Of a stretch of DNA of 64,000 nt, positions 27,496 through 39,459 are shown piece by piece. Origin of the DNA: Pseudisothecium myosuroides (Eukaryota > Streptophyta > Bryopsida > Hypnales > Lembophyllaceae); contig OX637287.1 in the NCBI GenBank assembly GCA_951799445.1, forward strand, positions 36,733,724 to 36,797,723, read 5' to 3'. Below the pieces are notes generated by a model. It ran no database searches and was not told where the DNA came from. It saw only the letters and a list, made by a program, of their open reading frames with translations. Made by a program: the position numbers and the translations under genes. Position 1 is the first letter of the stretch. Each line of letters opens with the position of its first letter.

Positions 27496-30400
27496 ATGAG
27501 GAGAGCTATGGCAGTGGCGCTTCTGGGTCTGTTTTTCGTTTTGGCAAGCACACCTGTATCCCAGGCTGCGCACGCACCGTTGAGAGGGACACGGAAGACG
27601 AATGCTTATGCGACAATGTTGTACATGGGCACGCCTCGCGATTACGAGTTCTACGTCGCCGCGCGCGTGATGTTGGGGACGCTGGTGCGCTTTCAAGTGG
27701 ACGCGGATCTCGTCGTCATCGCCTCGACAAGCGTGCCCCAGCATTGGCAGAAAACTTTGTACGTCGTCACTCCCACAAATGAATGCTCACACACAATTGA
27801 ATGTTCTCCTCAATACTGTTCCGGAATATGGATTTGAGTGTGGATCATGTTGAGTTTCTCAGAAGTGCACGAGGCCTGGGCACTCTCTCCTTGCCGTGTT
27901 ATTGCATTCCTCGTAAACATGCAACCTTCAATATTCTAGCTAATGTGCTTCTTATATGGTAATTCGGGATAATCAAGGATAGGTATGGCACCTTAAATCA
28001 TCAATATTAGCTTTTCAGTGTCTGCCGTGTGGCCACATCGTCGTGAAGATTTTTGTTTAACCTGATTAGCAAATTGTAGTGAAAGATGTTACCGTCACTG
28101 TTCCGGAATTTGGATTTTATTCGCTTTGAGTGTGGATCATGTTGAACTTAGACTCAGAAGTGCTCAAAGCTGTTGCACTGTTTCCTTGCCGTGTTGTCGC
28201 ATTCCACCTATACAACCTTCAATATTACATCCAATGTGCGGTTTACATGGTAATTCAGGTAACATGGTAATTAAGGAAAGAGGGGGTTGATCGATGTCTG
28301 TCAAACCCTTTTTGGTGCTAAACCTCCTGATAAGAATTCACTTCTAGCGAATTGGTGACTGATACACTTTCTTTCACCTGAAATTAATTTTGCAGAAATG
28401 ACGAAGGTGCAAGGGTCGTGGTGGTGGATGATATCCAGAATCCTTACCGAAATCAGAACAACTTTGATTTGCGCTTCATGTTCACATTGAACAAAATCTA
28501 CGCTTGGACACTGACAGAGTATCAGCGCGTGGTCATGCTTGATGTCGACAATTTGTTTCTACGGGCACCTGACGAGCTCTTCCAGTGCGGCCAATTTTGT
28601 GCGGCGTTCATTAATCCGTGCATTTTTCACACGGGCCTCTTTGTTTTACAGGTAAGATTGATTAATTACTTCCTAACTCTCACTCTTTCGTTATTAAATG
28701 ATATCTGACGCTTGTTGTGGCGTTCATGTAAAAGACCAATTCGTGTATATTGGTGTCACAGTCCGTTTTGCACCGTTTATGGTAGATGACAGTATTTGCG
28801 TCCAACTTTAAGCTTATAAAACAGTATGTAGGAGTGAGATTTCATTGGAACATCACTATATGGCTCTGGAGAGACTACTTTGGGTACAAGAGCCAAAGTC
28901 TCTTAAGACTAAAGTTGTATCGATATGTATGAAATCCTTATGCAATTTCAAAGCGGGAGGTTTGTAGATCACCTGTGACAGTAGCTAGATAACCTCATTT
29001 CCATTCGAAGAGGAGTGGCCATAGACATTTAGGCAACACCATTTCTAAGGACGGGGCGTTGCTGTTGGTCATCAAGAAGAGATGCGATCAGATGTCCCCA
29101 ACTGTTTTAGTATTCTCTGCCGTAATTTGTATTCTAACGTTTTAGTATTATTGCCACAATCTGCAGCCATCAAACGAGACTTTCAATGATATGATGCGTG
29201 ACATCAGTTTGGGAAAGGAGAACAGCGATGGCGCTGATCAAGGCTTCTTGGTGAATCACTTCTCTGACCTTCTTGATCGACCACTGTTTCACCCTCCTCA
29301 AGATGGTTCAAGACTGAATGGGCTGTTCCGACTCCCCCTTGGATACCAAATGGATGCTTCATTCTTTTGTAAGTTTGCGAGTTTGGGAATTATAGGAATA
29401 CACTGTTTAGTGTCACGGCAAGATTTGTGGCACGTGTTGGTGTCTAAATGCTGAGAGTGGGAGTCCTGTTTCGTAATTGGAGGTGAAATTGAGAATGCTA
29501 CTGGCAGACCTGATTGGCTAACAAGATGAGATTTCATTTGCAGATTTGAAATTGAAATGGCGCATTCCTTGTGGCCCAAACAGCGTTATCACATTTCCCA
29601 GTGTTCCCATGTTGAAGCCGTGGTACTGGTGGTCTTGGCCAACTCTGCCTTTGGGACTTTCGTGGCATGAAAAGCGCGTGGCAACCATAGGGTGAGTACA
29701 AGCTTCTTCTCAAGAGAGTTTGCTGTTTTGTTTTCCTTCCAAAGTACTGTACAGGATACGATTTTTATGCTCCGGAGAGATCCTTGGGCACAAGTGCCAA
29801 ACCCTCCAGAGATCATATTTTTTTATCACTATGTACGAGTTTCTTGTGCAATCACCCAGAATTGGAGGTTGTAGACCACTACTGAAAACAACCCCATATG
29901 TACTCAAAGATCAGTACACATTTAGTCAAATCATGCTTACACCAACTTGCTAATTGAACGCCAACCAAGTGTATAGGAAGACACGAACAGGAGTCTGTCA
30001 ATAGGAGACAGGATCGCCTCCCAATTGCGAACAGGTTTCGTTAGTGTCCTCTACTTCCTCAAATCCTTTAATTACCTAGCTAATCAAATTAGCAGTCAAT
30101 ACATCTGCAGAGTCAAGAAAACTCCGATCATCGATTAAACAAAGTCAAAACGATGTCGGAAACTCTAGAAGCGAAATTAGAGATTGTGGGATAGATGTAG
30201 AATCAGGAGCCTCCTCTGCAAGATGTCTCTACAAGATCCACCTTGAATCGGAGACATCTAGGGGTGCCTGCGCATTCTGCAGGGGGGCTTCTCGATTCTG
30301 CATTCTACCCGAGATTTGTAAGCTTGCAATACTCAGGTGTTTTTCCTGAGACATCCCGAAGGCCAAGAATGACGTGCACTGACCTTGTGATGGAATATGC

Positions 30401-31230
30401 ACTGAACGTTAATTCCGTTAAATCGGCGGTATTCCATGCGCCATTTTCACGTTTTCATCAGCTTGTTGTGCTCATATATAGATATGGAAATTAATATGCA
30501 ACTTGTATTTCATTCAAAATATGGTGCACCGCTAAGATAGGATTTCTACCCTATCCCCTCCTGTGGCTACCTAAATCGTGTCATTGGCTTCCATGCTTGA
30601 GTGTACGTCCAGCGGCGCCAAATTAACGAAATGGAGGTTTTCTGCAGATACGAAACCGAGACGCCAGTCCTCATCGCGGAGAGCTTATTCTACATCGTCA
30701 CAATGCTGGTAGCCATAGTCATACGTCAACGATGCGCATTCTCCGAGAAGGGCTCATTGATGAGATCCTGCTTGAACCCTGGCCCGTGCACTTCAGAGAA
30801 GAAGCTGTGTCACCCTTGGGCCATAAAGCTTGTGCTGCTTCCCTTGGTATCATGCAGCTTCCTCATCCCGGCATTCATGGTGCCCACCACCGTGCATCCC
30901 TTCATGGGCTGGGGCGTCTTCCTTCTGGGCTCCCTCTCCCTTCTCACCGTTCTCATCAACGTCTTCCAGCTTCCGATTCTGCCCGTCCTGACTCCCTGGA
31001 TCGGAGGCATTGGAGCGCTGTTGGTGTTGGCTTCCCCCTATTACACGAACGGCATCCTGCGGGGAGTTGGAATTGGAATGTACGCCGCGGCTGCCACTCC
31101 GTTCGTGTGGTGGGCGATGCAAAAGGTCAGTGCCGCGGTGGACATCCGGGCGCACAACTGGGAGCCTCTCATGGCTTGGACCAGTGCCCGCTCGGAACCC
31201 GACTCCGAAACTCTCATGAAAATATGCTAG
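27496..31230 (+). CDS. GT8 glycosyltransferase, PGSIP7/PGSIP8-like, complete
   Basis: Predicted membrane-bound family 8 glycosyltransferase related to Arabidopsis PGSIP7/PGSIP8 (plant glycogenin-like starch initiation protein group, distinct from the xylan GUX and sphingolipid IPUT1 branches). Exons 27496-27758, 28396-28651, 29167-29368, 29544-29691 and 30648-31230 join at GT-AG with frame kept, giving 483 residues. The start is the first ATG of this frame and gives a hydrophobic signal sequence (residues 4-24). The catalytic domain spans about 36-290: YATMLYMGTPRDYEFY near 39-53, the metal- and sugar-nucleotide-binding DVD at 137-139, GADQGFL at 195-201 and KPWYWWSWP at 265-273. About five hydrophobic membrane segments follow (roughly 296-316, 349-369, 376-397, 403-420, 425-447). 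It probably acts in the Golgi or another endomembrane. Its substrate is not known from family knowledge. No disruption is seen. Confidence 0.93.
27816..28270 (+). repeat. Tandem duplication (~282 bp) inside GT8 intron 1
   Basis: Sequence starting CTGTTCCGGAAT at 27816 recurs at 28098, sharing GAGTGTGGATCATGTTGA, CTCAGAAGTGC, CCTTGCCGTGTT and CAACCTTCAATATT. The copies are diverged by small indels. Intron 1 therefore grew by a local duplication. Confidence 0.75.
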
Positions 31231-31251
31231 ATGCTCATATAAGTCGCTCAG

Positions 31252-31284
31252 AAACCCTTAAACCCTGAACCCTGGACCCTAAAG
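31252..31284 (+). repeat. Telomere-like heptamers just after the GT8 stop
   Basis: Four CCCT-starting units spaced 8, 7 and 7 bases apart (CCCTTAAA, CCCTGAA, CCCTGGA, CCCTAAA) lie 22-54 bases beyond the stop codon, presumably in the 3' UTR. A similar array in the same gene sense lies 3' of the tubulin gene. Confidence 0.6.
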
Positions 31285-32400
31285 TGTTGTGAAAATATGC
31301 TACTAACATGACCATATGCCGAACATAGGCCTCAGTGAGAATTTAACTGTCATGAACAATTGCTAGATGAACCTATGCCTCAAGCGTAAGTTGATTCTGT
31401 TCTCCGGGAGCCTGGTGAAGTGTGCCTGAAGTTCCAGAGAAGCTGGTCTGAGGGGTAACTGTAATACTTGGAGATTCAAGCGAGAGACTTGCTTCGGGTG
31501 GACGAGTACAAGATGAGCAGTTTTAGAAATTGCCACGGAGACGAAGAAAAAGAAAATGACTGAGGATTTTTTTTTTACAAGTTCTGGGGTTACTGACTGT
31601 AGTTAAGGAATTAAACTATATTTACGGACATTCTTTCGACAAGTGCTTGCATTAGGTCTGATTTAGATTTCTCCCCTTCCTGTACACTAGCTGAGAATTT
31701 TTTGGTGGCAGTTGCTATTCGCTGTTGCATGAATGGACGGGCTTGCGACAGCGGTAGAAGTATTTTCTTGTTTGGGATTCAGCTTGCCCACCCTGCAAAA
31801 GAAAGTAAAGTTTTGAGAAACCTGCATGGAATTTTTTGTTTTTGGAATGTGATTTCAACTTGAAGTGCACTTGGTCTCTTGAATTTTGAAGTGTCAGTCT
31901 GGTTCTGGTTGTGACCTTTGCTACAAGTTTATGAACAAGAGTTGTGTATGAATGTGTTCATGAAGTCCAATGTCTAACCTGATTTAAAAGAATACCGGTA
32001 TACTCTTCAATGATTTCATCCTCTGGCTAGTCAGGTTTGATTTCTACAATCAGTTTTAGTTTGAGATGTTGTGGTCACTGATGTTTACCCAAATATATCA
32101 ATATCGTATCTCATTGCAATCACCTCAGTAAATGTGCACGATGTCTGTTTTTGTCCGTCAAGGAACTCATGTCAAGGGATTCATGAGAGATGTTCCTGGA
32201 GGTTGCCCTGAACTTTCTTCCAACTACTGTACAGTATAGGATTATGAGAGTCATGGTGTGGGAAGGGTAGCACACATATTAACCCTGTAATGTTGCTTGC
32301 GGACACTAAGTGTTTGATGGATGACAAGAGAAACTTTCAATGTAAGATAGAAGTGCAAATGTTCATCCTTGGAATTTTGTGTAAAAAGGGGAGGTCTTGC
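31285..32400. other. GT8 3' flank
   Basis: Moderate GC falling back to AT-rich spacer. It presumably contains the rest of the 3' UTR. I could not choose a polyadenylation site. No other gene was seen. Confidence 0.35.
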
Positions 32401-32407
32401 ACAGTAG

Positions 32408-32820
32408 TTGAACCTCCAATGAGTGTTCTTGGTTGTTTTTTAAGCAATTTTTTCACAGAGTTTCAAAAAGGATGATTTCCACGGTGACCAATCCATCCTT
32501 CTAGGATTGAGGTAGAACTATACAAAGGATGTCAATGACCAAGAATATTTCATTTTATGAATGGATCAAACTCACCTCCAATGAGTGCCTTTGGATTTTT
32601 TTAAGCAAATTATGCCAATGACCAAGGATATTTCATTTTATGAATGGATCAAGCTCACCTCCAATGAGTGTTTTTGGATTTTTTTAAGCAAATTATTCAC
32701 ACAGTATCAACAAGATGATTTCCATGGTGACCAATCCATCCTTTGAAGATTAAGGTAGAAGTGTACAAAGGATGCCAATGATTGAGGATATTTCATTTTA
32801 TGACTGGATCAAGCTCAATG
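32408..32820 (+). repeat. Complex tandem repeat, about three units
   Basis: The blocks CCAATGAGTG, TTTTTTAAGCAA, GGTGACCAATCCATCC and ATATTTCATTTTATGA recur in order. Two full units of about 165-175 bases flank a shorter internal one. It is a local duplication with no coding potential. Confidence 0.75.
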
Positions 32821-33589
32821 AATGGGACATTTATGCTATGTCAAATCAATATAGTAAATGTCTTCAATTTTATATGTGACATAGGAATAGCATGGTTGAA
32901 ATTATATTCAAGTTAATTCAATTTAGTGCAAGAGTTTTGATGGTGCAAAAATTCTCACAGTACACAATTTGAGTGAATTTTGGATGAATGGGCTTAATTA
33001 ATATAAACACTTGGATGAATATTTGGATGAAAACAAGATCATAGCCATTAAATGTGGATGGAAATTGGGTGATAGTAATTCTATTTGAGATAGTATGAAA
33101 ATAATGTTGGCCCCAATATATCTATTTTAGCTAAAATACTTTGAACTAATGTATTGTTAAGCCTCACAAATTCACATAATTCCAAAATTTGTGTGAGATG
33201 CACTAATTAAATTAAATTGAGTGATACAAATAGCTTGTAGAGAACTGGGTTGGATTGACTCAATTTGTTATTCATATATGAGAACTAAGATTGAATGAGT
33301 GGATGATGACAAAACACTTTTAAAAGTTTCTTGCAAGAGCTATTTAAATGGATGAAGTGCATCCCTAATGAATTACTATTTGTAAACACATGGCTTTCTA
33401 TTTCTTACCATGTGGTTCTCCCATCACATTGACAGTATCTTCTCTTGGGTATTATCCGCTATAGTTTTTGAAGCAAATATCCAATGAACATGAATTTTTT
33501 TATTGAAATGTCTAACTTCATGGTTATCAGATCCATTATTTCTTAGAAATTCAAAAAAATCATTTTATATTTAAAAATCATTTTTGTTA

Positions 33590-34130
33590 ATTTGTCACAC
33601 CATAAGGTTTAGGGATTTTAACTATGTTACAAGTCCCCAAATTTAATGATCTAAAGCTGAAATTTTCATGGTCTATTTGCATAGTAGTAGGAAAGCATAT
33701 TCCTACCAAAGAAAAACTAAAAATATATTATTTTGTATCCTCTACATGAGTGCAAACAACACTCCCATTGCGCACAATTTCTAAACAATGAAGATGGTTC
33801 TAAAATCAATCTTTTGGTGAAATATCATTACTATGAACTCTTTCGAAATGTTAAATTTTTAGTTTAAGAAAAAATCTTTTCCTATTTTTTACAAATTAAA
33901 ATGTGAAACAACAATGACAGTACCTATTTTCATGAGATTTTGCACTTTTCTAGTTCTCCTACTTAGAGAAATTTTCTATGCTTTTCCTTCCTAAAGTAAC
34001 TTTTTTTTATAGGTGTATACATTAAGAATATTTTATACATTTAAAAAAAAAAATCTAATTTTAAAATGCTCCTAAAAAAAATACTATGCAAAACGCTACC
34101 AAAAACGCACGGTCTTTCTTGCAATGACCC
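33590..34130 (+). mobile_element. Partial third copy of the GGGTGAATGCAAG element
   Basis: The right part (a GATTTTGCACTTTTCTAGTTC-like block and AAAAACGCA) aligns with 7960-8169 and 10430-10635 and ends TTTCTTGCAATGACCC. The left end is missing or too diverged to place. Confidence 0.5.
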
Positions 34131-34899
34131 ACCATGTGCTGGTTTCCAAATGGGCCGCATCATTTGTTCACCTTTAATTTCTCTTAGATTCCCGGCCATC
34201 AAAGTATACAAGAATCTTTTAATCAAGAGTTTTTTTAGTTTTCATATGGCATGACTATAAATATATTGATGGATGGGATTTCAAGGCAATTTATAGGTCC
34301 AATCTACAAATTCAATCCCTTGAGGCATTGGAGCATCACTCCCGCCACATTTCATTTCAAATGACAAACAAGGTCCCACTAGCCATAAACCCGGCCTCGC
34401 TGTGATACAAGAAATGGCTAATAATCAAAGCAACTCAACAACATTTAAAAAGATTTAACCCAACAATGGTCGGATAGCCCTCTTGGTGTTTATGTAGTTC
34501 CTGACACGTAAATTACATACAGCAAACCCTACAAACCTTGAATAAATAAAGGACTACAACAATACATAAGATATTTCCTCCCAACAATGATAGAAAACAA
34601 TCTCTTGGCATTTACAAACACAATGTTTGTGAACTATTAAACCATGGCACCTCCATCATTTCGCTCCATGAATCTTGCAAAGAATATATCACAATGTCTA
34701 TTACCACGGATTTATAAAACACTTTTTTTGGTAGACATACCAATTTTATGAAGTTTTTTCACCACAGTGGCATAAAACCCCTTAGAATTGGGTTAGTGGG
34801 GAGTATATGTGACCTACATACCTCCAAACAATGGACTCCTACCTCAAATAATTAAGCTTCCAATTGGCCCCCAAAGGTCCTAAATCAAACAATGGCAAC
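34131..34899. other. Spacer, nothing recognised
   Basis: AT-rich, with no gene or element end recognised. Confidence 0.4.
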
Positions 34900-35178
34900 C
34901 ATTAGATGAGTTTTGGGGGGTCGGGAGGGCCGTTTCAGGCCCGTTCCTAACACTGGTCCCCTCCGCAGTTTCAGGGAATGGCTGTTCCCAACAAAAAAAA
35001 TTCAAAAATTCAAAAAAAAAATTCCTTCTTGAAATGAAAAAAAAACAGAAAAAAAAATTAATTTTTTCCGACGTGGCAGTCGCTCAGCCACGTCAGCGAG
35101 CTGCCGCGGCCCTGAATTCGGCAATTCCCACAGGCTGCGAACATGCAGCTCTCCATAGGGCTGATTTCTCATCTAGTG
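34900..35178 (+). mobile_element. ~279-bp MITE, copy 1 of a three-member family
   Basis: It begins CATTAGATGAGTTTTGGGG and ends with the inverse of CACTAGATGAG. It has a GC-rich shoulder (GGGAGGGCCGTTTCAGG), an A/T-rich core and a GACGTGGCAG block. The flanks (CAAC/ACAC) match imperfectly. Relatives are at 37154-37437 and 63564-63850. Confidence 0.55.
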
Positions 35179-37149
35179 ACACCTAAAATCACCACCTATG
35201 CACTCTAACACCACACAATCATCCAACATGCACTCAAGAACATTAAGGCAACATCCCATGCCAAAATCTCCTCAAAATCTTCAATTAAGGTTCCAACATG
35301 GGCTAAATTGAACCCTAAAAACTAACTATAGTATGCTATCTATCACAATAAACACTAAAAGTTCAACTATACATTGACTCCAATTGAATTTTGCAATTCA
35401 ACCTAATTTTGTAGACTGACCTACAAGGTCTTCTTTCCAATTACTTCAAGCTATTTAGATTGTACCACATGCATTTGTGAGTTTAAAGGCATACATAATC
35501 TAATACCAATGGCTAATCACATTTTTTTTTATTCATTCACAACCATGGCTCACAATCCATGCAACAAACAACTAAGCTTTCAAGCATACCTCCCACATAT
35601 CCCAAACATCATCTAATCCAAGAGTTCAATCCATAATAGTATTTATGGACACTTAAGACCCATGGACAATCTACCTTGAGCCTTCAAGTCATCAAAAAAA
35701 TACTTTTCTCAAGTTAGGCAACATATTTGCTCACAATCAAGAGGGTAGTCAATACCCTTGCAATAGAATGACTACCAATTCTTTATTATTGATTGACTTC
35801 TAATGTCCCAAGGCTTTTTGAAATTAAAAGCTAACTTCAAGCTCTAATACCACTTCAAAATTCAACTCCATTGCCTTCATGGTTCTCTAGATATCGCCCT
35901 CCAAAGTTAGCAGTCTTGAATACCCTTAGCCGCCTATACCCTTGCAGTAGAGTGACATCCATGCCTTTGTTATTGATTGCCTTCTAATATTTCTAGGCTT
36001 TTTAAAAACCAGCTTCAAATTCTACGTACCAATTTACCAAAATCCAGCTTCATTGCCTTTACAATTCACTTAATATTGTCCTCCCAAGTGGGTAGCCTTA
36101 GATTCCCTTAGTAGACAAACTCTTCTTACTCCAAGATTTATTCTACTCATTTCTCCAAACTTCCTTCTACAAAAAAGTGGGGACTTATTTAAGAAATTAC
36201 TTGACTTGATTATTATTCTAATCTAGTCTCCTAACTCGAAAGATTCATTTTCATCCAAAACTCCAAAAGCCCCCAAGAAGACATATGAAACAATCAAGAG
36301 AGAGTGAGAGAAAAGAGCTCCTAATCCTAATTTTTGTACACTAAGACTTGGTTCACACAAGCGACTAGACAAAGAGTGAATAGTGCCACCCCGGCTAGTC
36401 TTTCATCCTAAATGCCTTCCACACCATGAGGCCATTGTTTGTGCCGATCAGTTCATCAAACGTGGCTTCAGACTGTTGGCAACCCTAATCCTTGCATGTT
36501 TTCTTGTGAACACCTTCATGTGCTTCTCTTTAACTACAATTTCTTAGATCTTTTCATTGAGTTTTATTTTTAGGATTCAGAGTTGATTACTATATTTTTC
36601 TAGTTTTGTATTCATGGAACCATCACGCTCTTTACTTCTTGCAACCTTAGCATTTCAGATTTTCTTTTTCATTGCATTAGAAAGTTGCATCCTTTGCAAA
36701 TTTTATAGAAATTTGCAATCACTTGCAGCTCATAGTTGTGCTTGTTTTGCAATTTTTTTTGCTTCAAGATGGACAAAATGGATCAAGAATGGAAAGAATA
36801 TATTTATTTGATAGGCCACAAGATTTTGTTGGTAGGTACTTCTTGGGGAGGTCACTTCCCTTTATGTATTGTAACCATGTACGTTAACCAGATATTTGTT
36901 TGGAGGCTATTTACTTAGTAATTATGATTTTAAGCAACTCTTTTAGTAGAAAAAAAGCTATTTGGTCATAATTTTAATCACCCTATTGGTAATTATAAAT
37001 GAAAATCTAGCTTAATTCTTGGTATGCTAAGTATCTATAAACTTCAAGAATTTTGTTTTGTTTGAGGATGAAGGATTTTAGGATGAATCTTTGGCTTAAG
37101 AACATGCAATGTACATAAAAAAATAAGGATCAAACTCAAACTCAACATG
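35179..37149. other. Spacer, nothing recognised
   Basis: AT-rich sequence. Two similar stretches near 35690-35900 and 35930-36100 share TTGATTG.CTTCTAAT and AGGCTTTTT. Short open frames near 36614-36918 have no recognisable domain. Confidence 0.4.
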
Positions 37150-37153
37150 AAAC

Positions 37154-37437
37154 CATTAGAGGAGATTCGGGCTTCTAAAAGACTGTAAGTTCCTAGACTG
37201 TGGGAACTTTGTAAGAACGTTGGGACACTGCCAAATGGCCAGTCTGACATGGCCAAGCGACTGCCACGTCATTTTTTTAAAAAAAAAATTAATTTTTTTT
37301 AGTATTCTTTTAACATTTTAATAATGTTTTATTTTTTTATTTTTTTTAATAATTTTCTTTTCTGACAGCAATGCGTTGTTCCCAGCATCGAGAACAGCCC
37401 TAAAACGGTCTTCCGGAGGCTCAAATCTCCTCTAATG
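37154..37437 (+). mobile_element. 284-bp MITE with AAAC target duplication, copy 2
   Basis: The left end CATTAGAGGAGATTCGGG is mirrored at the right end as CATTAGAGGAGATTTGAG. AAAC flanks both sides (37150-37153 and 37438-37441). The core is A/T homopolymers next to a GCCACGTCA block. No coding capacity. Confidence 0.7.
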
Positions 37438-38104
37438 AAACAAGAATTGATTAACCATTTAACCTTTAACTTCCTGAACGACCAAAATGTGGTCACTTTG
37501 GTTTTTGAAATTTTTTATTTATTATTCAAAATTTTTAGATGAAGTTGCACTTGAAGTAATGCTTTGAAGAATCAAGTTGGCCATCTTTGTGTGTGGTTAG
37601 ATTTACATAACAAGCTATTGTGTTTTTAAAAAAAAAATCTTAAAGCATAGGTATTTTGGTACTTGGACAAAAAAGTCAATAGGTTGGAAGGACTTGGCCA
37701 ATTAAAGCGTGGCACATGAAAGGATGAGCCGGCCTAGCTTATAGATAGTGTTTTGACCCTTGAATTGCACATCTTTGATACAATTTTTACTCTTTTAATA
37801 AATTTTTTTTTCACATTACGTCTTTTGAACTTTCCTTTTGATCAATCGTTTCCTATTGTTGGAATTCTCATCACATTATTATCTAATAGACATTTTATGT
37901 TACACTCACTAGAATATTTAATTTAAAGATGTTGGTGCATCAAGGTCATTATATTTGAAAGTTTGTTATCTTGATTTGCTTATTTGAATTGTGTTTTGTT
38001 GTTCATGTTCTAGCAGTGTATGTGTTCTAATCTTGATCAATGTATCAATTCTTTCAATTTTCAACATATAAAATTTTGTTCTAAATTGTATACAGCTAAG
38101 TCAA

Positions 38105-38420
38105 TTTCATTCATGAACTTCACAATAATTATGTGTGAATGTGTTATTGATATGAAAGGTTACAATAGAGAGGTGATACATTGAATATTGCTAAATCTCT
38201 TTACTTTTATTTTTTAAAATTTGATCAAATTTCTATTTAACTCAAACGTCACTGTCACTCATAAATTTCACAATAATTATGTGTGAGTCTGTTCATGATA
38301 TGAAAGAATGCAACATTGTTTAGTCTCTTTAATTTATTTTTGAAAATTGAACCAAAATTCTATTTAACTCAAAAGTCACTCTCACTCATAAACTTCACAA
38401 TAATTATGTAAGAATCTATT
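38105..38420 (+). repeat. Tandem repeat, ~135-146-bp unit
   Basis: The motif CTTCACAATAATTATGT, followed by a GATATGAAAG block and a TCTATTTAACTCAAA block, recurs about three times, the last copy incomplete. No coding potential. Confidence 0.65.
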
Positions 38421-39059
38421 ATTTTTTATATAAATGGTTGGAATGGAAAGGTGAAAAATATCTCATCCTCAAAAATCTTATTTTTGAATGTGCATAATCC
38501 GGTTCAAATACAACAATGATCTTCCAATTCTACCATTGAACAATTTTTCTAATTTTGACAAAATACCCCACTCCAATTGAGATTCCAATTGTATAATTAA
38601 TTTCTACTTCAATCCATTTTATTTTGTTGTTATCAATCTTGATAGAAAAGTGCCTGAAATCTAGTGCATCTAACTACAATATCCATACCGATAATGGTTT
38701 AAGATGTATTACTTTTCATTCTTCTATTAGAAGAACCAGGGATTATACTCATCTTAAAATTAATTTTCTCTCTTCTTTGATTTTATTCACACTAATTTAT
38801 ATCTATTTTTTTTTAAGTGAAAAGATTTTCTAAAACCCTATTTTACATATAATGATGTTTCAAGAATTAAATCCAGACCAAAGTAGATCCAAATCATTTA
38901 TAAATTTTTCCTCCAATGAATAAAGTACACCCTATAGTTATTAATTGGTTTTTTACTTTTCACGGAGGTATTTCTTGGGATCTTACAACAAGAGCATAAC
39001 TTAAAAGAGGATGTGCATGAATTAAGAAACCTTCATATATGTTTGTGATAAAGCAAGAT

Positions 39060-39453
39060 ACATCACGACTTTGTACAATTCAAATGGAGATAAGGGTGGC
39101 AAGCGGTAAGCACTTGGCACATCTTTAGATGTTTTCAAAGATTAGTATGGAATTGCAAAATCTACATCACATATAATTGTTTTGGAATTTTGTAATGTTA
39201 TGAAAAAATATTGTAGAGATCTTTACAATAATTTTATGGCCATCACTAGCTAGGTTGAGAGAGATTTAATATAAATTTTAATCCTTGCAGGGTGTTCCAT
39301 GGATTGCTCGTGGAATGGATGGAAGTCACATTCCAATAATTTCACCTTAGTAGAGCATGGTGCGGATTATTTTAATAGAAAAGGGTTCCATTCAATGTTG
39401 TTGCAAGGTGCTGTAGATAATTCATGTTGTTTTTGGGATTGTAACATAGGTTG
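39060..39453 (+). pseudogene. PIF/Harbinger (HARBI1-like) transposase relic, central part
   Basis: Translated in shifting frames, 39289-39453 reads GVPWIARGMDGSHIPI, then after a frame change DYFNRKGFHSMLLQG, VDNS, and FWDCNIG. These match the first catalytic Asp region (IDGSHIPI) and second Asp region of DDE_Tnp_4 transposases. Upstream, 39060-39288 is weaker but collinear. Stops and frameshifts show it is dead. The C-terminal part lies about 3.3 kb further on at 42780-43140. Confidence 0.7.
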
Positions 39454-39459
39454 ATGTAG

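Noticed and set aside
27189..27782. 197-codon plus-strand frame and a 171-codon minus-strand frame over GT8 exon 1
   Set aside because: They are out-of-frame shadows; the real frame from 27496 matches the GT8 family and splices correctly.
30732..31268. 178-codon plus-strand frame over GT8 exon 5
   Set aside because: Low-complexity His/Gly/Arg-rich shadow of the membrane-segment exon in another frame.
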